Positions 36,497-49,868 of a stretch of DNA of 64,000 bases are shown in pieces. Made by a program: the position numbers and the translations under genes. The notes beneath the pieces were generated by a model. That model was not told where the DNA came from and ran no database searches. It saw only the letters and a program-made list of their open reading frames with translations. The number at the start of each line of letters is the position of its first letter. Position 1 is the stretch's first letter. The stretch lies in NCBI GenBank assembly GCA_963969395.1, contig OZ017797.1, positions 22,444,001-22,508,000 on the forward strand, in the 5' to 3' direction. The stretch comes from Pseudoscleropodium purum (Eukaryota > Streptophyta > Bryopsida > Hypnales > Brachytheciaceae).

Positions 36497-37045
36497 TTAA
36501 AGGTTGGAGTTCATGACTAAATATTACACTTCGAAATCCTCAATAATGTAACTTCCATTTTGTTGTTACCTATGAGAAAAAATTTTAGTTGTATTTTATA
36601 GAGATGAAATCATATGTCTAATATATGTTGTAAAATATTTAGACATTTTTGTAGAGATTACAATAATTTTAGCTAGCACTAATATATATATACTACAATT
36701 ATTTTTACCTTTGGTAAATTTTAGTAGCCATCGATTAAGATGCAAAATAACCTTTGGCCCAAAGTTGTAGGGTAGGAACAATCTCATAATTCATAGAAGA
36801 TCCAACTAGATTCTATGTAGCTATGAGCTTGTGTAAATCCAAAAATATAGAAAGGTGAATGTGGTTACAATTATAATGTAGAAAAACATCTAGCATGCAT
36901 TCATGTGGGCCAAAGGAAGGTTATCAAAACTAAATACATTGTGACTTTCAAACACCTTTAAAGTAGAAACATTTAAAATCAACTATAAGCAATTGAGCAT
37001 TGTTCCTATTATCAAATTTTTAAATTAAAAAAAAAATATTATTAA

Positions 37046-37599
37046 CTCCTAAAGGATTCAATGTTCAAATTTTGAACAATGGATACATCCAAAGCATTGA
37101 AAAATAAAATTTTGCATCCATCATTTTATTTAGAATATTCTTGTATTATTTCTTTAAAATTTGTATGGTATAGAATTTGATGATTTTGCTTTGCAAATAT
37201 TTTATGATTCAAAGGGTATTAGTATGTATAGCCTCAAAAAAACACTTTTTAAGTTCAAAAAATGATACTTCAAAAATGACTTGAATAAAAAATAAAATTC
37301 TTCAAAGATTACTATGATGAAAACTAAGCATTTCGAACTTAGAGGGAAAAAAATTGTATAAAATTCAAAAATATTCAATTTATAATTGATTTGAGAAGGA
37401 ATCTTCAATTTTTGGCTTCAAATAATTATTGAAAAATATTTGAATATGTACTAGTTGATCTAAATGTATGGATATGATCTGTATATCATATTTTACAACT
37501 ATTGTTTACGAGTCATCATTAAATTATTATTCTAAGTTGCATTTTATAATATATCTTCACAATTTTGGAAATCAAGACTACTCCTTGGCCTTCTAGGGG
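37046..37599. mobile_element. Family-A inverted-repeat element, intact (554 bp)
   Basis: Flanked by TTAA on both sides (37042-37045 and 37600-37603), with ends ctcctaaagg and ccttctagggg. It shares only the terminal motif with the 922-bp family, so it is a second non-autonomous family probably mobilised by the same enzyme. Confidence 0.7.
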
Positions 37600-37603
37600 T
37601 TAA

Positions 37604-38783
37604 GAGCCAAAAGAAGATTCTAAATTCTAATACCATGCATTTTTTCAAGCACCATATAAATAAACTATGAATTTCCAAAATACTAAAATTAGTTGTATGT
37701 GAAATCAATTTTATAAAGGTATGTTCACACTTGATGTTAGGGATGATGTTTGCAATGTGAATCTAGTCAAAAAGTAGGGCTAAATTTGTTCCTCAGACCC
37801 TTAGAAACAACACTCTTTAACTCCAAGTGCAAACATTATCTCAGGCTTCTACAAATGAAGGATATATATTAGGGGTAGTTATACCTTCTTCACCAAGTAA
37901 TTTTCTATGAAGAATGAGCAATTGGTGAGAAAAAATAGTATTAAATGGGAAGTAGTCCGAGACAAAGAAGGTGTGACATCCCTTTTGTAGCATGTGGAAG
38001 ATGAGAATGAAGAATGGTGACATGGTGACATCAAAAGATTGAAACTTAGGAGCACAAGGAGCAAAGGAAACATATTTCTATGAAAAAATCTTTTGCCAAC
38101 GGGAAGCCATTGGAGATCACAATGTCCCCATTCTTTAAAGAATAGGATAGGCACGCAATGAAGAAGGTGTGACTACTCTAATTTTAGACAAGAAGGGGGT
38201 GACAATTATCTTACAAGTGTGAACAACTTTGGTTTTGTACAATGTGCTATTTGACCCAAGTTCTCTGGTTGACACAAATTCATCCGACAATTTTGACTCA
38301 CGAAGGTCCAATTAGGTGCGAAAGGAACTCAAGAACCACATCTCGGCAATATTCCAGATCTCTTTAAGCCGAGCGATACTGACCGTCCATAACCACCCCA
38401 GGCTTCTGCTAACCGTGGATGATCAGCCCGCCAATCTCCGCGATTCTTCATCCACAAGGAGAGTTCTTCATTCATCCAAAAGCAGCCCTGCTTGCGCCAT
38501 ATTGCCGTCACAGCAGCTGCTCAAATGCAGAGGATTGCATCTAGTGAAACCCCCCCCCCCTCCCGCAAACGATCTGAAGCAAATCCGTTGCGTTTTGTTG
38601 CACGTTTTCACGCTGTATGTTACTCGCTAGGTTTTCGAAATCGATGGCGACTCCGTTGCATTCAGCATTTTATTTTTTCAGATTAGTGTTGCAGTGAGGA
38701 AGAGGATCACTCGCAATTCGAGGAGCTCCTAGCTAGGCAGAGTGAGGTTTTGTGGGGAATTAGGTATGTCCATGTAGGGAGCG
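37604..38783. promoter_or_regulatory. Upstream region of the GRAS gene
   Basis: GC rises from about 38.3 kb. A C-rich run lies near 38550-38563. A tiny upstream reading frame (ATG TCC ATG TAG, 38766-38777) ends 6 bp before the chosen GRAS start and could damp translation. A gtatgt donor-like site at 38764 means a leader intron is possible. No clear TATA box was identified. Confidence 0.4.
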
Positions 38784-41700
38784 ATGGGAAGACACCGGCA
38801 GTCCGAGGGTTTGACGCCCAGTGGCAGTGGGAGCTCTTCGTTGGAGAGGGTGCTGCAGCAAGCATGGCTTCAGTCGCAGAGACCGAAGGTGCCGAGACGA
38901 AGCGCGTTGAACTCGGAATTGGATGTGCCTGTGGAGAACCGGGCCAACCTCGCGCCGTCTCCATCAGGTGCTTGTCCTGGGGTGGTAACTCTTTGTTTGC
39001 TTTGCACTGGATATTTAAGAGTGACGTTTTGGAGTTGATTTATGCATTTAGGGTATGTTCTTACACAATACAAGTAATTTGGAAGATTGGACCTAGCTAG
39101 CTTGAAGAAATTAAACGCGTGAACTGGTTGTTTACGATGTTGCTGTTTCAAGTGAAGAAAGAGCAATCAAATTTAGGTAAGGATTTTACAGGAAACCGTG
39201 GAACCGAGCCTGAAATGTAGAATTTGCATTGAATGGCAGTCTTAACAGAATCAGTGTAGGAAGGAGAAATTATGATAAATGACTCACAGTGGTTTTGCAA
39301 ATTTTTGAGGAAATAGGAACAAAGCAAAAGAAATTGAAACTGAAACAGAAAACAAAACAATCTACGAGTAAATTACAGTGTTCGCAGCTCAGTCATTTCC
39401 TCGGTGGAATCCGGAGACTTCCTTAGATTTGGTTGCAGTACACATCGCTGTTAACAAAGAAAGGAGAATAAAATCACGTATTTATCAAGGCAAGTAAGAT
39501 GTTGGAGGTGAAGGCAGGCTGTAAGGAGAAACAAGAATATTCCCTCTGTTTCTAAAGAATACCGGTGTTTCCTTTGTAAAGATACAGAGGAAACACCGGC
39601 ATTATTCAGAAACAGAGGGAGTATGTTTTAGTGTGTACTACATTTTTTAATAAACCTGCATAATTGTTACTAATTTATTAGGCCCACTTTATATTTATAT
39701 TAAGGTTGAATTGTTGGCTCGATTCAAAATTGCCGAAATCAACCAATAGTAGAGCTTAGATCCTTAAAGTGGGTCATAAATTGGGTCAATTAGCTTCATA
39801 TTGAAAACCGAACCGATTCTCTTTTGCATCCAAATGATCCAATGGGCGTCTTATGTCGCGCTTAAATGGCGGTGTTTTGACATTAAAAAATCAGGTCCAA
39901 GTTATGTAATTGGGCCAATGATTATTTTAGATTTGAGTTGTTTAGACTGCACTTTACCTTTTACCTTAAATGGTGTATACCAAACTATTTATAAGTATCC
40001 ACATTTTAGAATGATCTAGTAGTACAACTCTTGCATAAGAAAACATATTGATTTCTGTAGTTTTCTAGAACTAGATTTTAAACTTAATAGTTTTTAAGGT
40101 ACAGAAGGTTATTTGTTTCTTCATTTTCATGTCACTTTTGTCCATGCTACCTTTGAGTACTTTTGGATTTAATGGTCCACTCTGTTTGTTTCCACACTAT
40201 TCCAAATCATTTCAAAATAATTTTAGTTTTGCATTTTTGTCTATAATGTGCGTGTGTTTATGCATTGTAATGAAAAAGCGTTGGAAAAGAGTTCGAATGG
40301 ACTCTGAGGTAGAAAGCGTGAACGTTCTCGAACGTCGTTCTTCCTAACTATGATTGGCACCGATTTTCGTACCACTGATTTCGTCTCGGTTTTCTCTACT
40401 CATCCACTTTGGTAGTTTCAAGACCGTGTCGTATTAATACTAAGGTATAACACAACATACTAATCTTGTATAGTCTTGTATGATAATTGCAGGAACTGGT
40501 GTCCTGGGATCAGGTGCGGACGCTGGTGATTCTTCGGGATCAGAGGAAAGCTATTTTCATAAGACTAGGTATTTGCCCAAGGATGCTTTACCGGAGTTCT
40601 TGAAAAGGTTTGCTCCACCAGAATTAAAAAGCTACTCCGAGAAGACGGACTTACCGTTGTCAGGAAGGAGACCCTCCGAGACCAGAGTTAGTGATGGCGT
40701 ATCTCCCCCTATGGCGTCTTCGATGTTGAATCGTTTAAAAAGTCCGAATTGTTCTTCCTGTTCAAATGATACGCAGTTGTCTGTGGGCAACAGTTTTGAT
40801 GCTGAGGATTTTAAAGGTGGCTCAGCCAATGTACTAAGAGAAGGAGAGGCCTCCGCCGATTTTCTGGATGAAATGCTTGCCAATAAGAATTTTGGCATAG
40901 AAAAATGTTTGAATCTATTAACTACTGCTTACCTCGCCAGCGGAATGGGTGTTGCCGATCATTCGGGTGTACATGATGATGCTTGGGACCGCGAGGCTGC
41001 AGATATCGAGCGCTGGGATGCAGAGTTCCTACCAATCGAAGAGATATTACGAATGGAAAAAAGCGGTGCTTATCAAGCCATGACCGAGGAAATTTTCCAG
41101 CTCCTCTCTTCGGAGCCCACGAGACTTGATGCCGAGGTTGGAAACCACGAGTCTTGCAATAGAGCTGAATTTATGCCATCCGAAGAAAAAACAGCGTTGA
41201 AGTTGATGGAAGCATTCACTTGTATGCTTAGCAAGCACATTATGGACGTATCCATGAGCAACGCAGAGATTGTGGATTATAAAACATGGGTCACTGAGTC
41301 GGATAAGCTCGATGCCCACCTCGATGATGATTGGAAATCCTATTTGGGAGAATATTTTCATACATCTCTGGGGACGTTGAGCTTGACGTCCAATTTACTT
41401 CCTGGAACAGGGTCGACTCCTCAAGATTTACCTTTCACCAATTTGAAGGAATTGCTGTACAGGTATGGTTTTGTTCCTTAGCGTGGCACTCTAGGGTAGA
41501 CTATATACTGGTGAGAGGTTATAGAGCCTAACTTTTGTACCACATTTCGAGCTGAGCGGATTTACTTAAAGATATACCGTATGACAGAATGTTTTTACGC
41601 TCAGGCATAATGTTGTAATAAAGTGTGTCGTGGTAAGTCATGGCACAACTTTCGTCACACCATTCCTCAATTTTTGTTCCAATAGGTCTTTGTAGTTCTT

Positions 41701-43723
41701 CGATTACGATGCTGCAGTCTTTGAAGGGTTTCCTTTATAACTTCTTTTTTTAATTCGTTATTTTCTGGGGTTTTCAAGAACTGTCTTCGCATCTGTAACA
41801 CTAAATTCCATCCTGAATTTGGTTATGTCCTCTGGGATGGTATAGGTGCGCTGTGGCAGTGAATCGAGGAGACGCAGGCAGTGCCACCGACTGTTTAGAG
41901 GATTTACTTAAACACTCGTCTCCTGATGGCAATTCAATGGAACGCATGGCACATTATTTTAGGGAAGCTCTGGTAAAATTTGCGCTCGAGATAATCCATG
42001 AATTTTACAAATTAAGCTCGCACGCATATTTCAATTACCCACGGGCAATTGATGCATTCTTCATTACACAGAGAACCCTTTGGATTTTCTCATCCACAAT
42101 ATCGAGGGATGTGTATAGGGCAGAAGCCGGTGATGGCCGTTAACGTTTCTCAATTGACTTGCTATATTGTGGCTAGATAAACTCGTATAGTTCCTTGTGT
42201 TAATTGCCGGTTGTGATGCGTACTCCACGGGTATAGACCTTTTCTATTTCGGGATTCTGTAGATTTTTCCAACGTTATACTCTTTTGACTTGCAGGTAGC
42301 AAGAATGTCAGGCACCGGTGAACAGCTTTATACCGTGATTACGAACGATCACCCCTCCGGTGCGACAATGATGAGAGCTCATCGGGTGTATGTTGACAAT
42401 TGCCCTTACATCAAGCTGACGTATTTCTTTTCAATGAAATCTATTCTGGACGCCTTTGAAGGTGCTACACATGTTCATGTGATCAACTACGGCCTTCAGT
42501 TCGGCATTGAATTTCCCAGTCTTATTCAACATCTCTCAATGAGGCCAGAAGGGCCGCCTCATTTTCGCTTGACAGGTGCCCTGAAAGCTCTGATTGCACG
42601 CTTGAGAATGTGATGATTTTGCCTTGCGGGCAGTTGGAGTTTGGTGTGTTGATTCTGTAGTCACTCATTCTATGACGTTCAGATTATGCTGCACATTTGT
42701 GAACTTTCCTCCTGAAGCTTTTCTTCCGCTGTTACAGGTATTGATATTCCGTACCCAGGCGACGATCCTCTCAAGAAATTGTACAAAAATGGTCGGAGGC
42801 TTGAAGAGTTTGCGAAGAGATGGGGAGTACCATTTGAATTCCAGGCTTTCGCTGGGAATTGGGAATCATTCACGGCAAAGGATTTCAATGTTAGGAAGGA
42901 GGAAGTTCTTGCGGTGATTTCCTGTAGAACGCACCTGGTTCTTGATGAGAGTGTATTGGGTTCAAGTCCTCGTGAGGTTCTATTGAAGAGGATTCGAAGC
43001 TTCAATCCCAAGGTACGCCTATCGCAGTTGGTTTGTGATGTCGATTGGGATCTATGAAAAAGGCCTCCAGAGCACTACTGTAGTGACCATTAGCGCGGTG
43101 TAAATCATCTTTGACCCGGGACTTTCGGAACGGCAACGTTGCAACCTCTGTTTTTGTAACGACTAGTCAAATCTCTGCACTCGTCGACCCGCTTCTGATT
43201 CTGTTAAAAAAAAAACATATTTGTAGCTCTTAATGTTCATGCCTTATTTTTGCAGGTATTCGTCCTCTGCGTGGATAGTGCAGCGTGTAATGCTCCTTTT
43301 TTCATGACCCGGTTTCGGGAGAGTGTTAAGTATTTTTCTGCAATATATGACGGGTTAGCGTTAGCGATTCCTGCAGACGCTCCTGGGAGAGTCATTCTTG
43401 AGAGTGATTACTTCGGTCGACAGATATTAAACATTGTTGCATGTGAAGGACAAGCGAGAATCGAACGTGCAGAGCCGTACAGGCAATGGCAAAACCGATT
43501 GATTCGAGCAGGCTTCCTTCTTCAACCTTTCAAATCAGTCATCTTTTCCAAAATCAAAGCTATGATGGCTTCCTTTCACAAAGACTTTGGGATCGCCGAA
43601 GATGATGGCTGGTTCCTCATGGGGATCAAGGACCAAGTCGTGACTGCCTGCTCGGTGTGGGAGCCTAAACCTGTGTCGAGCTTCATTCCGAAGCCCAAAC
43701 CTGTAGTGAACTTCTTTTATTGA
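38784..43723 (+). CDS. GRAS-domain transcriptional regulator (SCL-like), six exons
   Basis: Model join(38784..38967, 40493..41462, 41846..41972, 42296..42575, 42738..43012, 43256..43723) gives 767 aa; all introns are GT-AG and phases agree. GRAS proteins are plant nuclear regulators. The N-terminal ~370 residues are Ser/acid-rich and variable. The GRAS domain starts about 375: leucine-rich region I (LLYRCAVAVNRGD), VARMSGTGEQLY, VHIID motif as VHVINYGLQFGIEFPSL (487-503), LRLTG-like FRLTGIDIPYPG, second leucine-rich region (GRRLEEFAKRWGVPFEF), PFYRE region (PFFMTRFRESVKYFSAIYD, RVILESDYFGRQILN) and SAW motif (WQNRLIRAGF, DDGWFLMG, ACSVWEP). The usual Asp of VHIID is Asn491. The layout resembles the SCL/LISCL or PAT1 side of the family rather than DELLA, as no DELLA motif is seen. 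Start choice is the least certain point. Confidence 0.9.
39540..39621. mobile_element. Stowaway-like MITE in GRAS intron 1 (82 bp)
   Basis: Flanked by TA on both sides (39538-39539, 39622-39623). The two halves are nearly complementary: ttccctctgtttct plus ccggtgtttcct pair with aggaaacaccgg plus cagaaacagagggag. The terminus fits the Stowaway CTCCCTCYGTTTC pattern. It would form a hairpin in the pre-mRNA. Confidence 0.85.
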
Positions 43724-43765
43724 AGTAGCTCTTCATAGAGAGGATCTTCATAGGGAGATCGTTCG

Positions 43766-43804
43766 GCTTTAGGGTTTAGGGTTTAGGGTTTTAGGGTTTA
43801 GGGT
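43766..43804 (+). repeat. Interstitial TTTAGGG telomere-type array
   Basis: About five TTTAGGG units (one with an extra T) begin roughly 45 bp after the GRAS stop codon, likely within the 3' UTR. Confidence 0.9.
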
Positions 43805-45003
43805 CACGAAATCTTAGATAGACTCATTCCTAGATAGGGTCACATGTAGAACATGGTCACTTTTAGAGTAGATTTCTTTACCAATTAAAACTTTGGACAC
43901 ACCAAATTCACTCAATTAGATTTCATTAGGTTAAATTGTGGATTTAACACTTTAACATTTAGATCTTTTTTTGGAGTTTTGCACAATTTTTCTTGTATAG
44001 TTATATTTTTGTGTGAATATATATTATTTGTATGAATGGTCATTGTTTAAAGATTTAAGAATTGATTTGGATGAATGAAAAAGTATTTGGACAAATAGAA
44101 ATATTGGCTTGATGCACATTGTTATACTCATCATCCAAAATATGGACATCATAGTATTTAAGGTAAAAGGATGTTAGAGAAGTATATTTGTCTTTGTATT
44201 TTGTCAATTGAAGGCAAACATTTTAAGGGACCAAGATTGTATCACTTCATCTATGGTGAACATAAGTGCATTAGAAATTTAGTTTCACTTGATTTGCTCA
44301 AATTTTTGCAATTGGTATGAATTTACTTCTAAACATTCTTAGTTGATAGTATTCTTAAAAGATAGGATACTATTGTTGGTAACTAAAAATCAAGTTTTAT
44401 GTTATACATCATGTGTAATTAGTACTAATGACATGTTTTTTACAACCAATTAACATGTACATCTCTACTTTACAACTTAAAGCCCTATTGTAGATTTGTA
44501 TTTCTTTTATATTGTGTTCATTTGTATGATTTTTTGAATATTTTCAAATATGCATTGTCAAGTATTTCATCAATATACAAGGTTAACATGCTCATTATAT
44601 GCTTGAACACTTGTTTGTTAGGTATGTCATCAAATACAAAATCAATTCAAAATGAAGTGAAAATTGCACTAAACCTCATATCAATTTGAATAAGACAAGA
44701 TCCTTTATGAAATTAAACTATTGAAGTTATTGAATGAAACTTTTTTAAATGTAAAATAGAAATTTAGTAATCAAATACATGGAAAAAAAATTTTAAATTA
44801 AAATCCAAGGGTGATATAATTTTATAGGATTTTATTTTGAAAATCTAACTATAGAATCTTAGGTATTTTTGCAATAAATCTTAGAACATGGTCACAATAT
44901 ATTTTTATCATTATTTTTGAATTTTAAATGGTTTCCATTTGCAAAATACACTTAGGTTTAATTCTTTATAAATATTTTCTAAATGTATTCAAGTAAAAAT
45001 ATT
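43805..45003. other. AT-rich intergenic DNA, no feature seen
   Basis: About 1.2 kb after the GRAS gene. It must contain the polyadenylation region; nothing else recognised. Confidence 0.5.
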
Positions 45004-45007
45004 TTAA

Positions 45008-45922
45008 CCTCTAAATTCCTAAGGTCCTTTTCCCATCAAAAGCCACTCAAAATTGCCATTTCTATTGCAAAGGGCAAAAGAAAATTTAATTGTTTTTATT
45101 GCAATCTAAAGATACAGTAAGATCTTACACTCAACTAGTGTAAGAATGTGTAAAAGAAATTTCAAAAACTTTAACCACATAGATTACAAGATATTTGAGT
45201 TCGAAGTGAAAAAAATGAATTTTATTTCACCTCATATGACTAGAATATGAGACTTTGAATCTTCTTAGCTTAAGATTTTTGCACTATTCATTTTTTAATT
45301 TTTAATCTTTTACTTTAAAAAATTGAGTTAAAGATTTAGTTTTTTTTTTAAATACTTAATTTTTTCACCTTAAAAAATTGTAAAGTAGAAGCAAGTTTAA
45401 GATTGAATGGAAAACTAAATCATCAATAGCTTTAAGGTGGAATTCAAACATTAATTTCAACAATGAGATTGTTCTAGAAAATGATTATTACCTTGTGAAT
45501 TTTTTTAAATCATGGAAATTGAGTTTAGAAATGAATTCTGTAAGTTATTTTTTCAAGAAGATGCTCTAATTGCAAGATAAACAAGATTGTTGATAATGTT
45601 CACACAATAAATCCAAATGGAATGAATCAAAGCTTTTGATGTAGATAGAAATATACAATCTACAATAAGAAGAATTTTCAAAATTTTAAATATAAATTTT
45701 TTGTGGTTTCAATTTCCTACTTGCTAAAGTAAAATTTGGGCTTATTATGCCATACCTTGTGCTCCTTGGAAACAATTGAAAAAAATATTACATTCCTCCA
45801 AAACTAATGTCTTTTTCTATCTTTACAAAAAGTTTTAGAAAATCACAACAAATGTTGCAACCATAGGAGCTTGCTTGAAGTCTATTTTGTTGTTCCCTAA
45901 GGGGCCAATGGGCCTTTAGGGG
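45008..45922 (+). mobile_element. TTAA-type inverted-repeat element, copy 3 (~915 bp)
   Basis: Left flank TTAA (45004-45007), right flank CTAA (one change). Ends cctctaaattcctaagg and gggcctttagggg. The interior resembles copies 1 and 2 (actcaaaattgccatttctat, agatgctctaattgca). No coding frame. Confidence 0.75.
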
Positions 45923-45926
45923 CTAA

Positions 45927-46390
45927 GATTCTATTTAAGATGGGCAACCTTCACAACTTTTAGTCACCAAGAAAGTAAAGGAGCAATTCCATCCATACAA
46001 ATACCTTCAAATTTTCTTATACCATAGTATGGATTTTTTTATTATCAACACCTTCCCACTATGGATTTGCAAAATAGTAGCTCTTCTATGGTATTGTGCC
46101 ATATGTTGGAGTCAATTTTAGATTATCTAGAAAGTTTAATAGAGACTAATTATATTTGGATGTCCAAAGGTATGCATGCAAGGTAGTTGTCTTTGCAAGT
46201 AGCTAGAAAAGATCATATTTACTATTTTTAGGTTTTTTTTGTACAATTTCATGTCAAAATTAGAAAAATGACCTTGAAGTTCATCCTTAATTTTTAATTG
46301 CAAGTACTCCAAAGTAAAAAAAAACATGAAATTTGATTGTGGCATAACTGGCATTTTAGAAAAAATAAACATTAAATAGATTTTTATTTA
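45927..46390. other. AT-rich intergenic DNA, no feature seen
   Basis: Short spacer without recognisable features. Confidence 0.5.
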
Positions 46391-46394
46391 AAGT

Positions 46395-47163
<769 letters not shown>

Positions 47164-47165
47164 TA

Positions 47166-47700
47166 CTCCCTCCGTTCCAAAATGATCTTGCTATTGGACA
47201 AAATGTTCAAAATTAAGGCTAAGAATAACATTTAAAAAACCTTGTTTAGTACTATAAGTAGAGTTCAATGTACTCTTAGCAACCTAGAAACTTTTGAGTT
47301 TCAAAGCCTCTTTTAAAGTGTAGTTTTGGGGTATTGAAGAGTGGGATTTTGTGGGCATTTTCAAGGAGCACCAATTGGCATTTAATTGTTGAGTGTGAAG
47401 TCACCATTTTGTAGGTTGTTAGAATGGTCCTAAGCCCATGTGTGTAACTTAGTTTTGCCTCCTAGAGCTTCATCTTCTTCAATCGGTCAACATTCAAAGA
47501 GATGCAAAATGAGAAGAAACAATGTTGATCAATCCTTTTGTGGTTTCATTTGTCTTTTGATTGATGATTGCATGGAATAAAGGGGGACTAACTACTACTC
47601 CGAGTTGTTTTATTGATTCCTAATAGCAATCAAAAGTTGAATTTGACTAATTTGCAATGTTGAAAAGTATAATAGGATGATCATTTTAGGACAGAGGAAG
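47166..47700. mobile_element. Stowaway-like MITE (535 bp)
   Basis: TA at both edges (47164-47165, 47701-47702). Left end CTCCCTCCGTTCC then aaaatgatc; right end gatcattttaggacagaggaag. The ends are inverted repeats over 22 bp with 18 matches. CTCCCTCCGTTCC is the textbook Stowaway terminus. No coding frame, so it relies on a mariner-type transposase in trans. Confidence 0.85.
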
Positions 47701-47702
47701 TA

Positions 47703-49382
47703 CAATATTTTGTTAAAATATTCTAGGTTTAAGAATTTTTTACAAGTTCTAATAAAAATTTTCAAAAAAAGAATCAAGAAATTTAAGAGGATTATTTTGA
47801 CAATATTTTGTTAAAAATTGTTATATATATCAAGTTTTAACAAGTTGCAACATATTTAAGCAAATCTAATACAAAAAAGTCCAAAAAATAATCCAAGGAT
47901 ATTTAATTATGTTATAATTGAGGAATGAATTTGTAAGAGCTAAATGTATTAACATTTCTCAAGATTATATTTTTGCATAAAACAATGTATGAAAAACATT
48001 TTTTGAAAATCTTAGAAAATTTATTTTTTGTTGACCTTATCTTAAAAGTACAATATTGAAAAATCCAAAAAACTAATAATTAACAATATCATATTTGAAC
48101 AATGTAAATCTTAATCTCCTTTTGTTCTATAATGTTCAACATAACAAAAATGACTTCAAACATTACAAACTTTCTAACAAAAGCTCATGTTGTCATTTGA
48201 ATCATATTGTAGAATCTTTTTTCTACATTAAAATCTAATGCTAAATGAAATTCATTCAAACTTTGCAATTTTCTCAAAATTAGTTTTTTCTTCATTTATG
48301 AAATGTAGTGAATCCATACACAAATTTCTATATACAATACAATATAAAGGGGCCCATGAATACTTATTGGTACGTTGAATTCTAAATAAAATATTGCAAG
48401 ATCACAAATCTAAAAGATCATGAGATTTCCTATTTCCAAAGATAATTCTATATATTATACAAAATTTCATGTTATTTTTTTGCCCTGAATATTCTTTTAC
48501 AATTGCCCTACTGTAAGTTTTCTTCCTAACGTGAGTTTTTTTCTTCGTAACGTGAATTTTTTTCTTACTAACGTGAGATTTAGATCCCACCAGCCGCAAA
48601 GAGGGGTCAAGCATCACTAGAGATGCAAGTTTCTTTAGACCGTATTGTCCTTCAATTTGAAATTGCTTCTATCTTCCCAACTACCTAAAAATATTTAAAA
48701 TATTTGAATTCCTAGTATTTGGGTAAACAATGGAATTGTGGTAAACAATTTATAAGATTCCACATTTCTTATTTATTGAAATAATTTTGAAAGTTTACTT
48801 TTAGAACAAGGAAAAGTCAGTTTCTGAGAGAAACACGGCATACTTTCACGCTTTAAATTAAATCGAATATTTGCTATGAAGAGTTCCAGGAAATTGATAC
48901 CAATGTTACAAACAAACAGAAAAATCAAAGGAACTGAATCTTTGAACTTGGATGAAGTTCGTTGTTTTTGTCCCTTCTGTTTGAACAGGGTCTAATCAGG
49001 GTGACAAGCCAAGCATAAATTACGAATGAAGGGTCCATAGAAAAGAAAGACTTTGAACGTATTAAAGATTTTATTTTGCTCAGGACCTTTCGCTCCAGTA
49101 TTTCCTCAAGTACTAGACCCAGGCAACTCCATTTCAATCAATTCGTTGTAGCCCCATGGCCTGACTGCAACGAATCTTTACAATGTAATCTCTAAATGGC
49201 AGAGAAATCTAATATCATCACCAGTGCACATCCTGCCCAAGTTTCTGTACAATGTTGCAAAACCTCCAGTTCCAAAATCTGCAGAACGTTCACACCAAAA
49301 TCAATCAGCATTGACAGTACAAAACCCGGCAGGAAAAGGAAGTCTTCGTTCCCCCAAAATGATCCAAAACTCGTGCCCGAAC
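47703..49382. other. Intergenic, AT-rich, no gene seen
   Basis: No coding signal. A short repeated word (cttnctaacgtgag) occurs three times near 48520-48570. From about 48.9 kb GC rises toward the AP2 gene; this part may be its 3' UTR or downstream region. Confidence 0.5.
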
Positions 49383-49480
49383 AACTCGGAAAACACATTC
49401 CAGTTATTAAGGTTATGGAGCTGGAACTCGGAAAACACATTCCAGTTATTAAGGTTATGGAGCTGGAACTCGGAAAACAC
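49383..49480. repeat. 42-bp tandem repeat, 2.3 units
   Basis: Two perfect copies (49383-49424, 49425-49466) and a 14-bp partial third. A related half-unit (gttattaaggttatgga) recurs at about 49790-49808. Confidence 0.95.
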
Positions 49481-49868
49481 CATGCCCTATAATTCACACA
49501 AGGCTGAAACTCTGGTTTTGTTAGTCATTGGAGATATCTACAAATATTCAAGGAGTGTCAGAAGACAACCGGTACGTCAATAATTATCTTCTACCATGTT
49601 CACTGATGTTGTACATAACATTGCACAACCCAGAGATTTCCAAGTTCGACCTTTTATCACACCTTCCCAATCGATGGAATAGCCCTCCGATATACCAACG
49701 GATTTTGATTAGATCGGGAACTTAATTTAAGTGAACCTGATTAGCAAGGCCCCAATTATCGAGAGAGACAAAGAGACTCCGTTAGAACTGGTTATTAAGG
49801 TTATGGAAGTTGAATAAGGAGTTCTCACCTGAGGTCTTCTGCAATATGATCGATCACGTCGCTTCTTA

